Shown piece after piece: positions 14,896-23,273 of a DNA stretch of 43,921 nt (positions are counted from its first letter, which is position 1; each line of letters opens with the position of its first letter). This DNA comes from Sphingopyxis sp. (GTDB lineage Bacteria; Pseudomonadota; Alphaproteobacteria; Sphingomonadales; Sphingomonadaceae). The DNA lies in contig JASBSJ010000046.1 in the NCBI GenBank assembly GCA_030148985.1, positions 1 to 43,921 of the forward strand, read 5' to 3'. Position numbers and translations under genes: made by a program. The notes below the pieces were generated by a model, which worked only from the letters and a program-made list of their open reading frames with translations, made no database searches and had not been told where the DNA came from.

Positions 14896-16146
14896 TCAGC
14901 CCAGCGCCGCTTGCTTTTCCTCGGCGATGCGGTCGAGTTCGGCGCGCGTCGGCTTGGTCGCGGCGCTTTTCAGCTGGCCGCACGCCGCCATGATGTCGCG
15001 CCCGCGGGGGGTACGGATCGGAGCGGATATGCCGGCCTTGAAAATCAGGTTGCTGAACGCGCGGACGCGCTCGGGCGTCGAACATTCATAGGGCGCGCCG
15101 GGCCAAGGATTGAACGGGATCAGATTGACCTTCGCGGGGAGGTTGTACTGCTTGATCAGCCGTACCAATTCGCGCGCGTCGGCGTCGCTGTCATTCTTGT
15201 CCTTCAGCATCACATATTCGAAAGTGATGCGCCGCGCATTGTTCGCGCCCGGATAATCGGCGCACGCCTGCAGCAATTCCTCGATACCATATTTGCGGTT
15301 GAGCGGCACGATCTCGTCGCGGATTTCTTTGTTCACCGCGTGCAGCGAGACCGCGAGATTGACCCCGATCTCTTCGCCCGCGCGCGCCATCATCGGCACG
15401 ACGCCGCTGGTCGACAGCGTGATGCGCCGCTTGGACAAGGCCAGTCCGTCGCCATCCATGACGATCTTGAGCGCGCCTTTGACCTCGTCGAAATTATACA
15501 GTGGCTCGCCCATGCCCATCATCACGATGTTGGTGAGCATCCGCCCGTCGGCGGTGTAATGGCCGACCGCATCATCGTCGGCGTCCTCATCTTCCGGGTC
15601 GGCGCCGAACCCGGCCATCGTCCCCTTCGGCCATTCGCCGAGCGCGTCGCGCGCGAGCAGCACCTGCCCGACGATCTCGCCCGCGCCCAGGTTGCGGACA
15701 AGGCGCATCGTGCCGGTGTGGCAGAAACGGCAATTGAGCGTGCAGCCGACCTGGCTCGACACGCACAAGGTTCCCCGATCGGCGTCGGGAATGAATACCA
15801 TCTCATATTCCTGGCCGTCGGCGGCGGCGAGCAGCCACTTGCGCGTGCCGTCGCTCGACACCTGCGCCTCGCGCACCGTCGGGCGGCCGATGATGAAACG
15901 GTCGGTCAGCCACGGGCGCATCGTTTTGGCGATATCGGTCATCGCTTCGAAATCGGTGACGCCGCGGTGATATATCCAGTGCCAGATCTGCTTGGCGCGC
16001 AGCTTCGCCGCCTTCGCGTCCAGCCCCGCCTCGACCAGCACGCCGCCGATCGCGTCGCGCGTCAGCCCGACCAGGTCGATGCGGTTGCCCCCGCGCAAGG
16101 GGACGGTGCCCGTCGTGACGGGGTCGATATGGCCGGGAATCTGCAT
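14896..16146 (-). CDS. rlmN: 23S rRNA/tRNA adenine C2-methyltransferase RlmN
   Basis: A 416-aa radical-SAM enzyme that methylates A2503 of 23S rRNA and A37 of some tRNAs in the cytoplasm. The [4Fe-4S] motif is [11 protein letters not shown]. The two catalytic cysteines of the family are present: one near the C-terminus in [10 protein letters not shown] and one in [13 protein letters not shown]. Also visible are the GGMGEP-like [12 protein letters not shown] and the methylation-relevant [13 protein letters not shown]. The N-terminal extension ([20 protein letters not shown]) is usual for sphingomonads. The start at 16146 is the last ATG before the conserved part; an extended reading would enter repeats. 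Confidence 0.97.
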   Translation of the reverse strand: MQIPGHIDPVTTGTVPLRGGNRIDLVGLTRDAIGGVLVEAGLDAKAAKLRAKQIWHWIYHRGVTDFEAMTDIAKTMRPWLTDRFIIGRPTVREAQVSSDGTRKWLLAAADGQEYEMVFIPDADRGTLCVSSQVGCTLNCRFCHTGTMRLVRNLGAGEIVGQVLLARDALGEWPKGTMAGFGADPEDEDADDDAVGHYTADGRMLTNIVMMGMGEPLYNFDEVKGALKIVMDGDGLALSKRRITLSTSGVVPMMARAGEEIGVNLAVSLHAVNKEIRDEIVPLNRKYGIEELLQACADYPGANNARRITFEYVMLKDKNDSDADARELVRLIKQYNLPAKVNLIPFNPWPGAPYECSTPERVRAFSNLIFKAGISAPIRTPRGRDIMAACGQLKSAATKPTRAELDRIAEEKQAALG

Positions 16147-16198
16147 GATGCGGCGCGATATAGTGGGGAAGGGGGGAAAGCGCAATTGCGCGTGAGAA

Positions 16199-16227
16199 TC
16201 CTCCCTGTCGCGAAGCGATGGGGAGGA
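16199..16227. repeat. Repeat family A, terminal half copy
   Basis: TCCTCCCTG, a CGCGAAGCG core and GGGGAGGA: one terminal hairpin of the family A element without the interior. Probably a deletion remnant or a solo terminal repeat. Confidence 0.7.
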
Positions 16228-16294
16228 TCGTAGCCCGCAAAGTCCGGAAACGACCGATTGCGGTCTTTTGCCCGAAGGGCTGTGTTGGAACAGG

Positions 16295-16368
16295 ATTCGC
16301 GCAGAGGCGCAGAGATCGCAGAGTTGAAGAGCATTCCCCCTCTGCGATCTCTGCGCCTCTGCGCGAAT
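16295..16368. repeat. Perfect 29-bp inverted repeat (family E)
   Basis: The left arm 16295-16323 (ATTCGCGCAGAGGCGCAGAG onward) is the exact reverse complement of the right arm 16340-16368, with a 16-base loop. Each arm itself contains internal CAGAG repeats. No T-tract fits a terminator well. Not found elsewhere in the window. Confidence 0.85.
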
Positions 16369-16408
16369 TTTACAGAATGCCGCGTTTCGATCGCTTGCAG
16401 ACATAATA

Positions 16409-16537
16409 TCCTCCCTGTGCCGCAGGCATGGGGAGGGGGACCATCCGAAGGATGGTGGAGGGTCGGCGACGTCGCATTATTGCCCCTCCGTCAGCGCTTC
16501 GCGCTGCCACCTCCCCATGGCTGCGCCTCAGGGAGGA
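16409..16537. repeat. MITE-like repeat family A, full copy 2
   Basis: 129 bp with the same terminal inverted repeats and the inner ATCCGAAGGAT and GCGCTTCGCGC palindromes. Orientation matches 12011-12146. Lies downstream of urcA. Confidence 0.88.
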
Positions 16538-16616
16538 TTTAGACAGCAAGCCGGGACCGCAATCGTGCCCTGATCGCGGCCCCGGTGCTGACGAACCGTG
16601 CAACTTCGGTTCGCGG

Positions 16617-16946
16617 TCAGTTGCCGATCGAGCTGACCTGGATCGCCTGATCGCGCATCGCGCCGGCGATCGCGACTTTTGCCTGTGCCGATGCCATGGC
16701 GCGCGTGTCGCGGCGGCACTGGCGGACATTATTCTTGCCTTCGATGTCGTACCCCGGCGCATCGCCGCATACTTCGACGACGGCGCGCCAGATGCGGCGA
16801 TCGAGCGCCTTGGCACCCGCCTCGGTGCGAAGGTCGAGGTCGCGGTGCGCCACCGCGACGCTGGCTTTGGCAGGGGCGGGTTCTGCCGATACGGGCTGGC
16901 CGACGAGCGCGGCAGCGGTGACGGCGAGGATCATAAGCTTTTTCAT
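16617..16946 (-). CDS. UrcA family protein
   Basis: A 109-aa secreted protein with signal peptide MKKLMILAVTAAALVGQPVSA. The mature part has VAVAHRDLDLRTEAGAKALDRRI (the conserved V.V...DLDL.T..G...L..RI), a Cys-containing VCGD and CRRD.RA. The motif order and the two conserved cysteines identify the UrcA family, small periplasmic proteins common in sphingomonads and Caulobacterales with no known biochemical role. Start ATG at 16946 follows GGAGACAG, a good ribosome binding site. It is divergent from the LysR-type gene; a perfect palindrome lies about 100 bp upstream of it. Regulation by that LysR protein is possible. Confidence 0.88.
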   Translation of the reverse strand: MKKLMILAVTAAALVGQPVSAEPAPAKASVAVAHRDLDLRTEAGAKALDRRIWRAVVEVCGDAPGYDIEGKNNVRQCRRDTRAMASAQAKVAIAGAMRDQAIQVSSIGN

Positions 16947-17043
16947 CTTCTGTCTCCATCGGCCGGCTAAGGAGGGGAGGAAGCCGGTAAGACCCGATAT
17001 ATCGCAACGCACAATCGCGATGGAGCAACGATGTTGCGCGACC

Positions 17044-17063
17044 ATTCTGCAAATTTGCAGAAT
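17044..17063. promoter_or_regulatory. Perfect 20-bp palindrome, probable LysR operator
   Basis: ATTCTGCAAATTTGCAGAAT is its own reverse complement. It contains T-N11-A spacing as in LysR-type boxes. It lies 33 bp upstream of the LysR start and about 98 bp upstream of urcA, the usual position in a divergent LysR control region. Binding is inferred. Confidence 0.68.
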
Positions 17064-17095
17064 GAGGCGGGGGCGATTATGACGCACAAGGCGCC

Positions 17096-17974
17096 ATGTA
17101 CGATTGGAACGACCTCAAGGCCTTTCTGGCCGTCGCCGAAACGGGCAGCACGCTCGCCGCCGCACAGACGATGCGCGTCAGCCAGACGACCGTCGCGCGG
17201 CGCATCGCCGCGCTCGAAGCCGCGACCGGAGTCACGCTCTTCGAACGGCGGCAGGCGGGCTATGCGCTGACCCCGGTGGGCGAAGCAATGCTGGCAAGCG
17301 CCGCGGCGGTGCGCGACGCCGCCGCCCGCTTCGGCGATGCAGCGGGCGCGCGCTCGCGCGACACCGGCGGCACGGTCAGCCTGACGGTGATGGAAATCAT
17401 CGCCGTCACGATCCTGCCGCCAATCCTGCGCGATTTGCGCGCCGAACATCCGGGCATCCATATCCAGCTCGACACCTCGGACGAACCGCGCGACCTGGCC
17501 GCCGGCGCCGCCGACATCGCGATCCGCAGCAGCAAGCAGCCCGCGGGCGCGGGCCTTGTCGGGCGCCGCGTCGCCGACAATCCGTGGACCGTCTATTGCA
17601 GCCGCGACTATGCCGACCGAAACGGCGTGCCGCGCAGCCGCGAGCAGCTGGCAATGCATCCCTTCATCGGCGGCGGGGGCGGCGTGTGGGAACCCTATCA
17701 GGCGTGGCTGCGCCAATATGGGCTCGAGACATCGGTGGTCATGCAATATGACACCGCGACCGGGCTGCTTTCGGGCGTGCGCGCGGGCATGGGCCTCACC
17801 GTGCTACCCGCTTACCTCGCCGACCGCGAACCCGACCTCATCCGCTGCCTGCCGCCCAAGAGCGACGACACCACCGGCCTGTGGCTGCTCACGCACGAAA
17901 GGCTGCGCCATGTGCCGCGAGTGCGGCTGGTGCTAGATTTTCTGGCCAAGGAACTGACGAAGCTCGGCCGGTAA
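17096..17974 (+). CDS. LysR-family transcriptional regulator
   Basis: A 292-aa LysR-type regulator. The N-terminal winged HTH is MYDWNDLKAFLAVAETGSTL, then AAAQTMRVSQTTVARRIAALE and LFERRQAGYALTPVGEAML. The remainder is a substrate-binding-like domain (TVSLTVMEIIAVTILPPILR, AADIAIRSSKQP, VRAGMGLTVLPAYLADREPD). The WNDLKAFLAVAE start groups it with the CrgA/AaeR-like LysR branch. Effector unknown. It is divergent from urcA with the 20-bp palindrome between them, so autoregulation and control of the urcA side are the simplest hypotheses. Confidence 0.93.
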   Translation: MYDWNDLKAFLAVAETGSTLAAAQTMRVSQTTVARRIAALEAATGVTLFERRQAGYALTPVGEAMLASAAAVRDAAARFGDAAGARSRDTGGTVSLTVMEIIAVTILPPILRDLRAEHPGIHIQLDTSDEPRDLAAGAADIAIRSSKQPAGAGLVGRRVADNPWTVYCSRDYADRNGVPRSREQLAMHPFIGGGGGVWEPYQAWLRQYGLETSVVMQYDTATGLLSGVRAGMGLTVLPAYLADREPDLIRCLPPKSDDTTGLWLLTHERLRHVPRVRLVLDFLAKELTKLGR

Positions 17975-17998
17975 TATCCGTGAGGCATTGTTAGTGTG

Positions 17999-18036
17999 AA
18001 TTGCGATGAAACAAATTGCGTGGTGTTATCGCAATT
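17999..18036. promoter_or_regulatory. 9-bp inverted repeat in front of a membrane-protein gene
   Basis: AATTGCGAT (17999-18007) and ATCGCAATT (18028-18036) are exact complements 20 bp apart. They end 24 bp before the TTG start at 18061. An operator or a leader hairpin is possible; the regulator is unknown. Confidence 0.45.
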
Positions 18037-18060
18037 AGCGATTCTGGCCGGAGGCGGACA

Positions 18061-18531
18061 TTGAAGAGATTACCGGACTTCGGCGAGACTGCGGCGCAGT
18101 CCGATTCAGCGCTAAAGGCGCGCAAGCAGGTCGCCGATGACGCTTTTGAGGAATGGCTTTACGTCCCCGATGACGGCGAGGGGACGGCGGAGGAAACCGA
18201 GCAGGAAGCGTTGGAGGCCCAATGGGCGGAGGAGGATTTGAAACTTCGTCTCCAGACGGCCGGTTATATCGGCATACCGGCGGTTTTTATAGGCATGGGC
18301 ATCGTTTCTCTCTTCACGACGTCGTGGAGCATATGGATTCCCTTCCTATGGGCGTTCATGAACCTTCCGCTTCTCACGCTTGCCGTGATCACCTGGCGAC
18401 GGCGCGAACTGCGCCTTGGCCTCAAGCGTCCGGTCAAGGGTCGCAAGGCCCGCATTGTGGCGGTTATGCTGCTGCTGTTCTCATTCGTCTCCTTCGTGAT
18501 GGCCATGGCGCAGACCATGGTGCTGGTGTGA
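18061..18531 (+). CDS. Hypothetical inner-membrane protein
   Basis: A 156-aa protein I do not recognise. The first 60 or so residues are soluble and acidic (DDAFEEWLYVPDDGEGTAEE, TEQEALEAQWAEEDLKLRL). Then come about three hydrophobic segments: YIGIPAVFIGMGIVSLF, WIPFLWAFMNLPLLTLAVI and IVAVMLLLFSFVSFVMAMA, separated by a very basic loop WRRRELRLGLKRPVKGRKAR. No ATG is available; the TTG at 18061 is preferred because GGAGG ends 6 bases before it, while the earlier TTG at 18016 lies inside the inverted repeat. It stands alone. Confidence 0.65.
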   Translation: MKRLPDFGETAAQSDSALKARKQVADDAFEEWLYVPDDGEGTAEETEQEALEAQWAEEDLKLRLQTAGYIGIPAVFIGMGIVSLFTTSWSIWIPFLWAFMNLPLLTLAVITWRRRELRLGLKRPVKGRKARIVAVMLLLFSFVSFVMAMAQTMVLV

Positions 18532-18627
18532 GGCTGTGTCCCGGAAGCTTGGGGCGGGTCTATTGCCGGGTGTAAATGGGATTTCGGCGTCAAGTGGCTC
18601 AGAAATCCGCCACTTTCCCGAGGCGGC

Positions 18628-19128
18628 TCAGCGCAGTCGCGCGCACCCCAGCGCCGCCGCGTCGATCGCCGTCGCCGCACCGCGCAGGCGATAGGTGTCG
18701 GCGATCGCGCCGCCCGTCTCGGCGCGGCTTTCGACGCTCATGCTCGGTGCCGATCGCATCGCGGCGACGATCGCGGCGTCCATTCGCGCGTCGCTCGCCC
18801 AGCCGTGGACGCCCTTACCGGTCAGGATGAAGCGGCGGCTGCCGATCGTCAGGCGCAAATCGCGCTCCGCCGCGCGCGCCTTCGACAACCGGACATAGAA
18901 TTGGCCGCGAATGCGCGATTTCGGCCAATAACCGACGCTGGCATAGGCTTTGACCTGCGGCCGTCCGATTGTTGCCGAGGGTTCGGCAATTGCATAGCAG
19001 CGCGCCCGCGCGGCATCGCGAAAGGCCCCCCAGCCGTCGAAAATGCCGAGCGCGGTCGGTGCCGCGGCGGCGAGGGCCGCGGCGGGCATCGCCGCCAGCA
19101 TCAACAGGGAAAGGGGCCAGCGCCGCAT
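18628..19128 (-). CDS. Invasion-associated locus B (IalB)-like secreted protein
   Basis: A 166-aa exported protein: MRRWPLSLLMLAAMPAAALA signal peptide, then FDGWGAFRDAARARCYAIAE, LTIGSRRFILTGKGVHGWAS and a C-terminal LRGAATAIDAAALGCARLR. The arrangement W.AFRD...RCYAIA.P, a repeated beta-rich core and a final GxxxAxxAxxxxC helix resembles the IalB family of alphaproteobacteria, first noted for Bartonella invasion of red cells. Free-living species carry many copies, so virulence should not be assumed. The start at 19128 is chosen because the signal peptide begins there. Family match is moderate. Confidence 0.68.
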   Translation of the reverse strand: MRRWPLSLLMLAAMPAAALAAAAPTALGIFDGWGAFRDAARARCYAIAEPSATIGRPQVKAYASVGYWPKSRIRGQFYVRLSKARAAERDLRLTIGSRRFILTGKGVHGWASDARMDAAIVAAMRSAPSMSVESRAETGGAIADTYRLRGAATAIDAAALGCARLR

Positions 19129-19301
19129 CGCGCCTCGTTCGCGCGATTGCCGCCGCTTTGCAAGCATGGCTTGCACGGCGCGTTACGTGCGTTAAGGAAG
19201 GTGGACATTTTCAGGGGCCAGAATCGGGGCACGAATCGCCTCCGATCCTCTGTCTCCACAAGGGACTTCTCCCGCGAAACACACAGGATGGCGGATTAAG
19301 A

Positions 19302-20417
19302 ATGAAAGCGACGATCGAACGCGCAGTCTTGTTGAAGAGCCTCGGCCACGTCCAGTCGGTGGTCGAACGGCGCAACACGATCCCGATCCTGTCGAACGTC
19401 CTCATTGAAGCCGATGTGTCCGGCCAGCTCAAACTGATGGCGACCGACCTCGATTTGCAGGTCGTCGAAACGATCGCAGCGAAGGTCGAAACGGCGGGCA
19501 CCACCACCGTATCGGCGCACACGCTCTTCGAAATCGCACGCAAGCTTCCCGAAGGATCCGAAGTCAGCCTTGCCGCCGCCGAGGGCAAGATGCAGGTCAA
19601 GGCCGGGCGCTCGAACTTCAACCTGCCGACCCTGCCGCGCGACGATTTCCCGGTGATTGCGGAGGGCGAGCTGCCCACCAATTTCGAGCTGCCCGTCGCC
19701 GAGCTCATCCAGATCATCGACAAGACGCGCTTCGCCATTTCGACCGAGGAAACGCGCTATTATCTGAACGGCATCTTCTTCCACGTTGCCGAGGATGCGA
19801 CGGGGCCGGTGCTCAAGGCCGCGGCGACCGATGGTCACCGCCTCGCACGCTATACGGTGACGCGCCCCGACGGCGCCGCGGGGATGCCCGACGTGATCGT
19901 CCCGCGCAAATGCGTCGGCGAAATCCGCAAGCTGCTCGACGAGGCCGAGGGCAATGTCGAAATCAGCCTGTCGGCCAGCAAGATTCGCTTCCAGCTCGGC
20001 CACGCCGTGCTGACGTCGAAGCTGATCGACGGCACCTTCCCCGACTATAGCCGCGTCATCCCGACCGCGAACGACAAGCTTTTGAAGGTCGATCCGAAAA
20101 GCCTGTTCCAGGGCGTCGACCGCGTATCGACGATCGCCAGCGAAAAGACGCGCGCGGTCAAGGTCGGGCTCGACAAGGACCGGATCACGCTCAGCGTGAC
20201 CAGCCCCGAAAACGGCACCGCGGCCGAAGAACTCGCCGCGGGTTACGACAGCGACGCGATGGAGATCGGCTTCAACGCCCGCTACCTCAGCGACATTTTG
20301 GGGCAGGTCGACGGCGACAGCGTCGAACTTCACCTCGCCGACGCCAACGCCCCGACGCTGATCCGCGAAAGCGAAAAGAGCCCCGCGCTCTATGTGCTGA
20401 TGCCGATGCGGGTGTAG
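19302..20417 (+). CDS. dnaN: DNA polymerase III beta subunit (sliding clamp)
   Basis: A 371-aa beta clamp, normal length. The three repeated clamp domains are recognisable: MKATIERAVLLKSLGHVQSV and NTIPILSNVLIEA in domain I, FAISTEETRYYLNGIFFHV in domain II and TFPDYSRVIPTAN with the C-terminal ALYVLMPMRV in domain III. The final V.PMR. forms part of the hydrophobic pocket that binds polymerase and other clamp partners. The clamp encircles DNA and gives processivity. The ATG at 19302 is the conserved start, although the frame is open upstream. dnaA and recF are not in the window, so the dnaA-dnaN order of many bacteria is not kept here. Confidence 0.98.
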   Translation: MKATIERAVLLKSLGHVQSVVERRNTIPILSNVLIEADVSGQLKLMATDLDLQVVETIAAKVETAGTTTVSAHTLFEIARKLPEGSEVSLAAAEGKMQVKAGRSNFNLPTLPRDDFPVIAEGELPTNFELPVAELIQIIDKTRFAISTEETRYYLNGIFFHVAEDATGPVLKAAATDGHRLARYTVTRPDGAAGMPDVIVPRKCVGEIRKLLDEAEGNVEISLSASKIRFQLGHAVLTSKLIDGTFPDYSRVIPTANDKLLKVDPKSLFQGVDRVSTIASEKTRAVKVGLDKDRITLSVTSPENGTAAEELAAGYDSDAMEIGFNARYLSDILGQVDGDSVELHLADANAPTLIRESEKSPALYVLMPMRV

Positions 20418-20424
20418 TCCAATT

Positions 20425-20600
20425 CCTTCTCCCTCGATGGGAGAAGGATATGAAGCCTTATGCCGAAGGCATTAGGCGGAGTTGGATGAGGGTGATGGCG
20501 CGCCATTGTGCCTTCGTTTCAGGGCGAGAACGCACCCCCACCGCTGCAACTAGCGAACAAGTTCGCAAGTTTCGCTGCCTCCCCCATCAAGGGGGAGGGC
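20425..20600. repeat. Palindromic repeat family D, copy 1
   Basis: About 175 bp beginning CCTTCTCCCTCGATGGGAGA and ending in CCCCCATCAAGGGGGAGG, including the sequence AACTAGCGAACAAGTTCGCA. A reverse-oriented relative is at 27773-27944. It fills the gap between convergent dnaN and the sorbosone-dehydrogenase-like gene. Confidence 0.8.
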
Positions 20601-20601
20601 T

Positions 20602-21945
20602 TTACCCCGCCTTCGCGACCCGCCAGATCACCCCGCCGGTATCGTCGGCGACCAGCGCGCTGCCGTCCTTCGCGACCTTGACGTCGGCCGGGCGGCCGCG
20701 GGTGGTTTTGCCGTCGGCGGCAAGGAAGCGGTCGAGCAGGGTGATCGGCAGCGCGTCGAGCGGCCGGCCGTTCGCGCCGAACTTGACGAACACGACGTCA
20801 TAGCCGGCGGCGGGCTCGCGGTTCCATGATCCGTGCCGGGCGATCAGCGCCCCGTTCGCCCAGCGCTCACCAAGGTCGAGGCCCGTTGAGAAGGTCATGC
20901 CGAGTGGCGCGGTATGGGCGCCCAGCCCATATTCGGGCCGCTTGACATATTGGCGGCGATCCTCGGCCTCGGGTTCGACCCGCGGGTCGATGAAACCGCC
21001 CCAATAATACCAGGGCCAGCCGTAAAAATCGCCCTCGTCGACATCAGTCAGATAGTCGGGAACCAGATCGCTGCCCAGCATGTCGCGCTCGTTGACGACG
21101 GTCCACAGCCGATCGCTGCCGGGATAGAAGGCGAGGCCCACGGGGTTGCGGATGCCCGCGGCGAAGGTGCGGATATATTTGTTTTCGGGCCGCACTTCGA
21201 GCACGCTGGCGCGGCGAAACTCGCGGTTCATGCCCGCTTCGCCGATGTTGGAATCGGCACCGACGCCGATGTAGAGCCAGCCGTTCGGCGCCGCGGCCAG
21301 GCTTTTGGTCCAGTGGCGATTGGTGCCCTTGGCGGGCAGGTCGACGATCTTGACCGGCTTGCCGCTCATCTTCGTCTCGCCCTCGACATAGGGAAAGGCG
21401 AGCAGCGCGTCGGTGTTCGCGACGTAAAGCGTATCGCCGACCAGCGCCATGCCATAGGGCGAATTGAGGCCGGTGATATAGGCGGTTTTCAGCTCGGCCT
21501 TGCCGTCGCCGTCGGCGTCGCGGAGCAGGGTGATACGGTTTGCCGACGGTTTGCGGCCGGCGCCCGCCTTGCCCATCAGGTTTTTCATCACCGCGCCTTG
21601 GACACCGCCATCCTTGCGCGGCGGACTCTGCGCTTCGGCGGCGAGCACGTCGCCGTTCGGCAGGACGAGGATAGTGCGCGGATGGTCGAGCCCTTCGGCA
21701 AAGCGCTGGACGGTCAGCCCCTGCGCGGCGCGCGGCGCTTGCCCGGCGGGCCAGCTCGTCGCTTCGGGGACGTTGATCGTCGGAAATGTCTCAGTGCGCT
21801 GCGACGCCATCACCGGTACCCGGCCGCTGAGCTCGGCGGTCGAGAAGCGCGCCACATCGGGCCGCGACATGATGTACAGCGTGACGCCGCCGACGATCAG
21901 CAGCAGCAGAAGGGCGAGGCCGACATATTTCAGGATCTTGCGCAT
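20602..21945 (-). CDS. PQQ-dependent sugar (L-sorbosone) dehydrogenase family protein
   Basis: A 447-aa beta-propeller protein anchored by one N-terminal helix (KYVGLALLLLLIVGGVTLYI). The propeller part has FAEGLDHPRTILVLPNGDVL, GLNSPYGMALVGDTLYVANT, TKSLAAAPNGWLYIGVGADS, AAGIRNPVGLAFYPGSDRLW, YGWPWYYWGG and AGYDVVFVKFGANGRP. These match the GSDH / sorbosone dehydrogenase family of quinoprotein glucose/sorbosone dehydrogenases (PF07995). It would oxidise an aldose or sorbosone in the periplasm using PQQ. No PQQ synthesis genes are in the window. Substrate is not determined. The stop is 1 bp from repeat D. Confidence 0.87.
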   Translation of the reverse strand: MRKILKYVGLALLLLLIVGGVTLYIMSRPDVARFSTAELSGRVPVMASQRTETFPTINVPEATSWPAGQAPRAAQGLTVQRFAEGLDHPRTILVLPNGDVLAAEAQSPPRKDGGVQGAVMKNLMGKAGAGRKPSANRITLLRDADGDGKAELKTAYITGLNSPYGMALVGDTLYVANTDALLAFPYVEGETKMSGKPVKIVDLPAKGTNRHWTKSLAAAPNGWLYIGVGADSNIGEAGMNREFRRASVLEVRPENKYIRTFAAGIRNPVGLAFYPGSDRLWTVVNERDMLGSDLVPDYLTDVDEGDFYGWPWYYWGGFIDPRVEPEAEDRRQYVKRPEYGLGAHTAPLGMTFSTGLDLGERWANGALIARHGSWNREPAAGYDVVFVKFGANGRPLDALPITLLDRFLAADGKTTRGRPADVKVAKDGSALVADDTGGVIWRVAKAG

Positions 21946-22125
21946 ATCCCCTGTCTACACGGGCAAAGCGTGGTGGCAAAGGGGCGAAACGTACGCAGCG
22001 CGGAGCCGCTTGGTTAAGGCGGCATGAAATCTGATTAACCTTACCCAATCGTTCATCACAGTTGGGAACGGCGCGGTTAGGGGCGGGGCTTACGTCAAGG
22101 GTTCAAGTTACGGACCAGGAAGTCG

Positions 22126-22341
22126 ATGCACCTGCCAGCCCCCTTTCTCAGCGACCGTGCCGCGGTCGAGGATGCCCATGCGCTCATCAGCCTGCACGGC
22201 GAAGAAGCCGGCTTTGCGGCAGCAGCGCGCGCCGAACAATATCGTGTGCTGGGCAACCACGTCCATTTCGCCCGCTGGCGCCAGATCGAGCGGCTGATCA
22301 CCTATTTGTCGGTCGAAGACGTCCTCGACACGGTTCACTGA
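22126..22341 (+). CDS. Small conserved sphingomonad protein
   Basis: A 71-aa protein: MHLPAPFLSDRAAVEDAHAL, then ISLHGEEAGFAAAARAEQYR, HFARWRQIERLITYLSVEDV and LDTVH. It is predicted helical and soluble. The pattern (short helix with a conserved HG..AG.AA...A, then W..I..L) resembles DUF6961-type small proteins often annotated in sphingomonads. No function is known. It follows AGGAAG and precedes the convergent argC stop by 2 bp. A divergent promoter region of about 180 bp separates it from the sorbosone-dehydrogenase-like gene. Confidence 0.65.
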   Translation: MHLPAPFLSDRAAVEDAHALISLHGEEAGFAAAARAEQYRVLGNHVHFARWRQIERLITYLSVEDVLDTVH

Positions 22342-22343
22342 CC

Positions 22344-23270
22344 CTAAATCCGCAAACCCGCAGTTTCGGGCAATCCCGCCATGATATTGAGGTTCTGGAC
22401 ACAGGCGCCGCTGGCGCCCTTGCCCAGATTGTCGAGCCGCGCGACAAGCCGCGCCTGGCTGGCGTCGGCGTTCACGAAAACGAATAATTCGATCCGGTCG
22501 TCGCCCGCGTCCGATGCGCGGAGCAGCATTTCGCCGTCTGCGGGCGCTTCACCCATGACGACGATCGGGCTCGCGCCGTAAAAGTCGGCGAGCGCAGCGC
22601 GCAGCGCGCCGGGCGCAGCAGCGCCGGGCATCGCGCCGAGCGGCAAGGGCACTTCGACCACCATCCCGCGATGCGCCGGGATCACGGCGGGCGAAAAGAG
22701 CGGAGCGATCGACAGGCCGCATCGTGCCTGCATTTCGGGCACATGCTTGTGACCGAGCGCGAGCGAATAGCCGCGCCAGGCGATGTCGCGGTCGCCCTCG
22801 AAGCGTTCGATCAGCGCCTTGCCGCCGCCCGAATAGCCGCTGACCGCATGGCAGATATAGGGCCAGTCGGCGGGCAGGAGGCCCGCGTGCACCAGCGGCG
22901 CGACGAGCGCGATGAAGCCCGTCGAATAGCAGCCGGGGTTCGACACTCGCGCCGCCGACGCCACCGCATCATGGCCGACGACTTCGGGAAAACCATAGGT
23001 CCAGCCCGGCGCGACGCGGTGCGCGGTCGAGGCGTCGATCACGCGGGTGCGGTCGTTGCCGATCATTGCCACTGCTTCACGCGCCGCGTCGTCGGGCAGG
23101 CAGAGGATCACGAAATCGGCGTCGTTGAGCGCATCGCGCCGCGCGGCGGCATCCTTGCGGCGCGCCTCGTCGAGCGCGATCAGCGTAAATTCGCTCCGCC
23201 CGGCAAGCCGCTCGGCGATTTCCAGGCCCGTCGTTCCCGCGGCGCCGTCGATGAATATGCTGTGGGTCAT
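22344..23270 (-). CDS. argC: N-acetyl-gamma-glutamyl-phosphate reductase (type 2)
   Basis: A 308-aa reductase for the third step of arginine synthesis: N-acetylglutamyl phosphate to the semialdehyde, with NADPH. It has the short type 2 length. The nucleotide-binding start is IFIDGAAGTTGLEIAERL. The catalytic Cys is in SNPGCYSTGF. The active-site His is in LGHKHVPEM. GYSGGGKALIERF is the other strongly conserved loop. The NlpC/P60 hydrolase gene ends 4 bp upstream of its ATG, so both are likely on one transcript with the aminopeptidase farther upstream. Confidence 0.95.
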   Translation of the reverse strand: MTHSIFIDGAAGTTGLEIAERLAGRSEFTLIALDEARRKDAAARRDALNDADFVILCLPDDAAREAVAMIGNDRTRVIDASTAHRVAPGWTYGFPEVVGHDAVASAARVSNPGCYSTGFIALVAPLVHAGLLPADWPYICHAVSGYSGGGKALIERFEGDRDIAWRGYSLALGHKHVPEMQARCGLSIAPLFSPAVIPAHRGMVVEVPLPLGAMPGAAAPGALRAALADFYGASPIVVMGEAPADGEMLLRASDAGDDRIELFVFVNADASQARLVARLDNLGKGASGACVQNLNIMAGLPETAGLRI

Positions 23271-23273
23271 GGC

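Larger units (their letters stand above)
16147..16616. other. 470-bp gene-free region filled with repeats
   Basis: Between rlmN and urcA there is no supported gene. It holds a half copy of repeat A (16199-16227), a perfect 29-bp-arm hairpin (16295-16368) and a full repeat A (16409-16537). The remaining pieces are short and featureless. Three different palindromes nested in one gap suggests a tolerated landing site for such elements. Confidence 0.8.
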
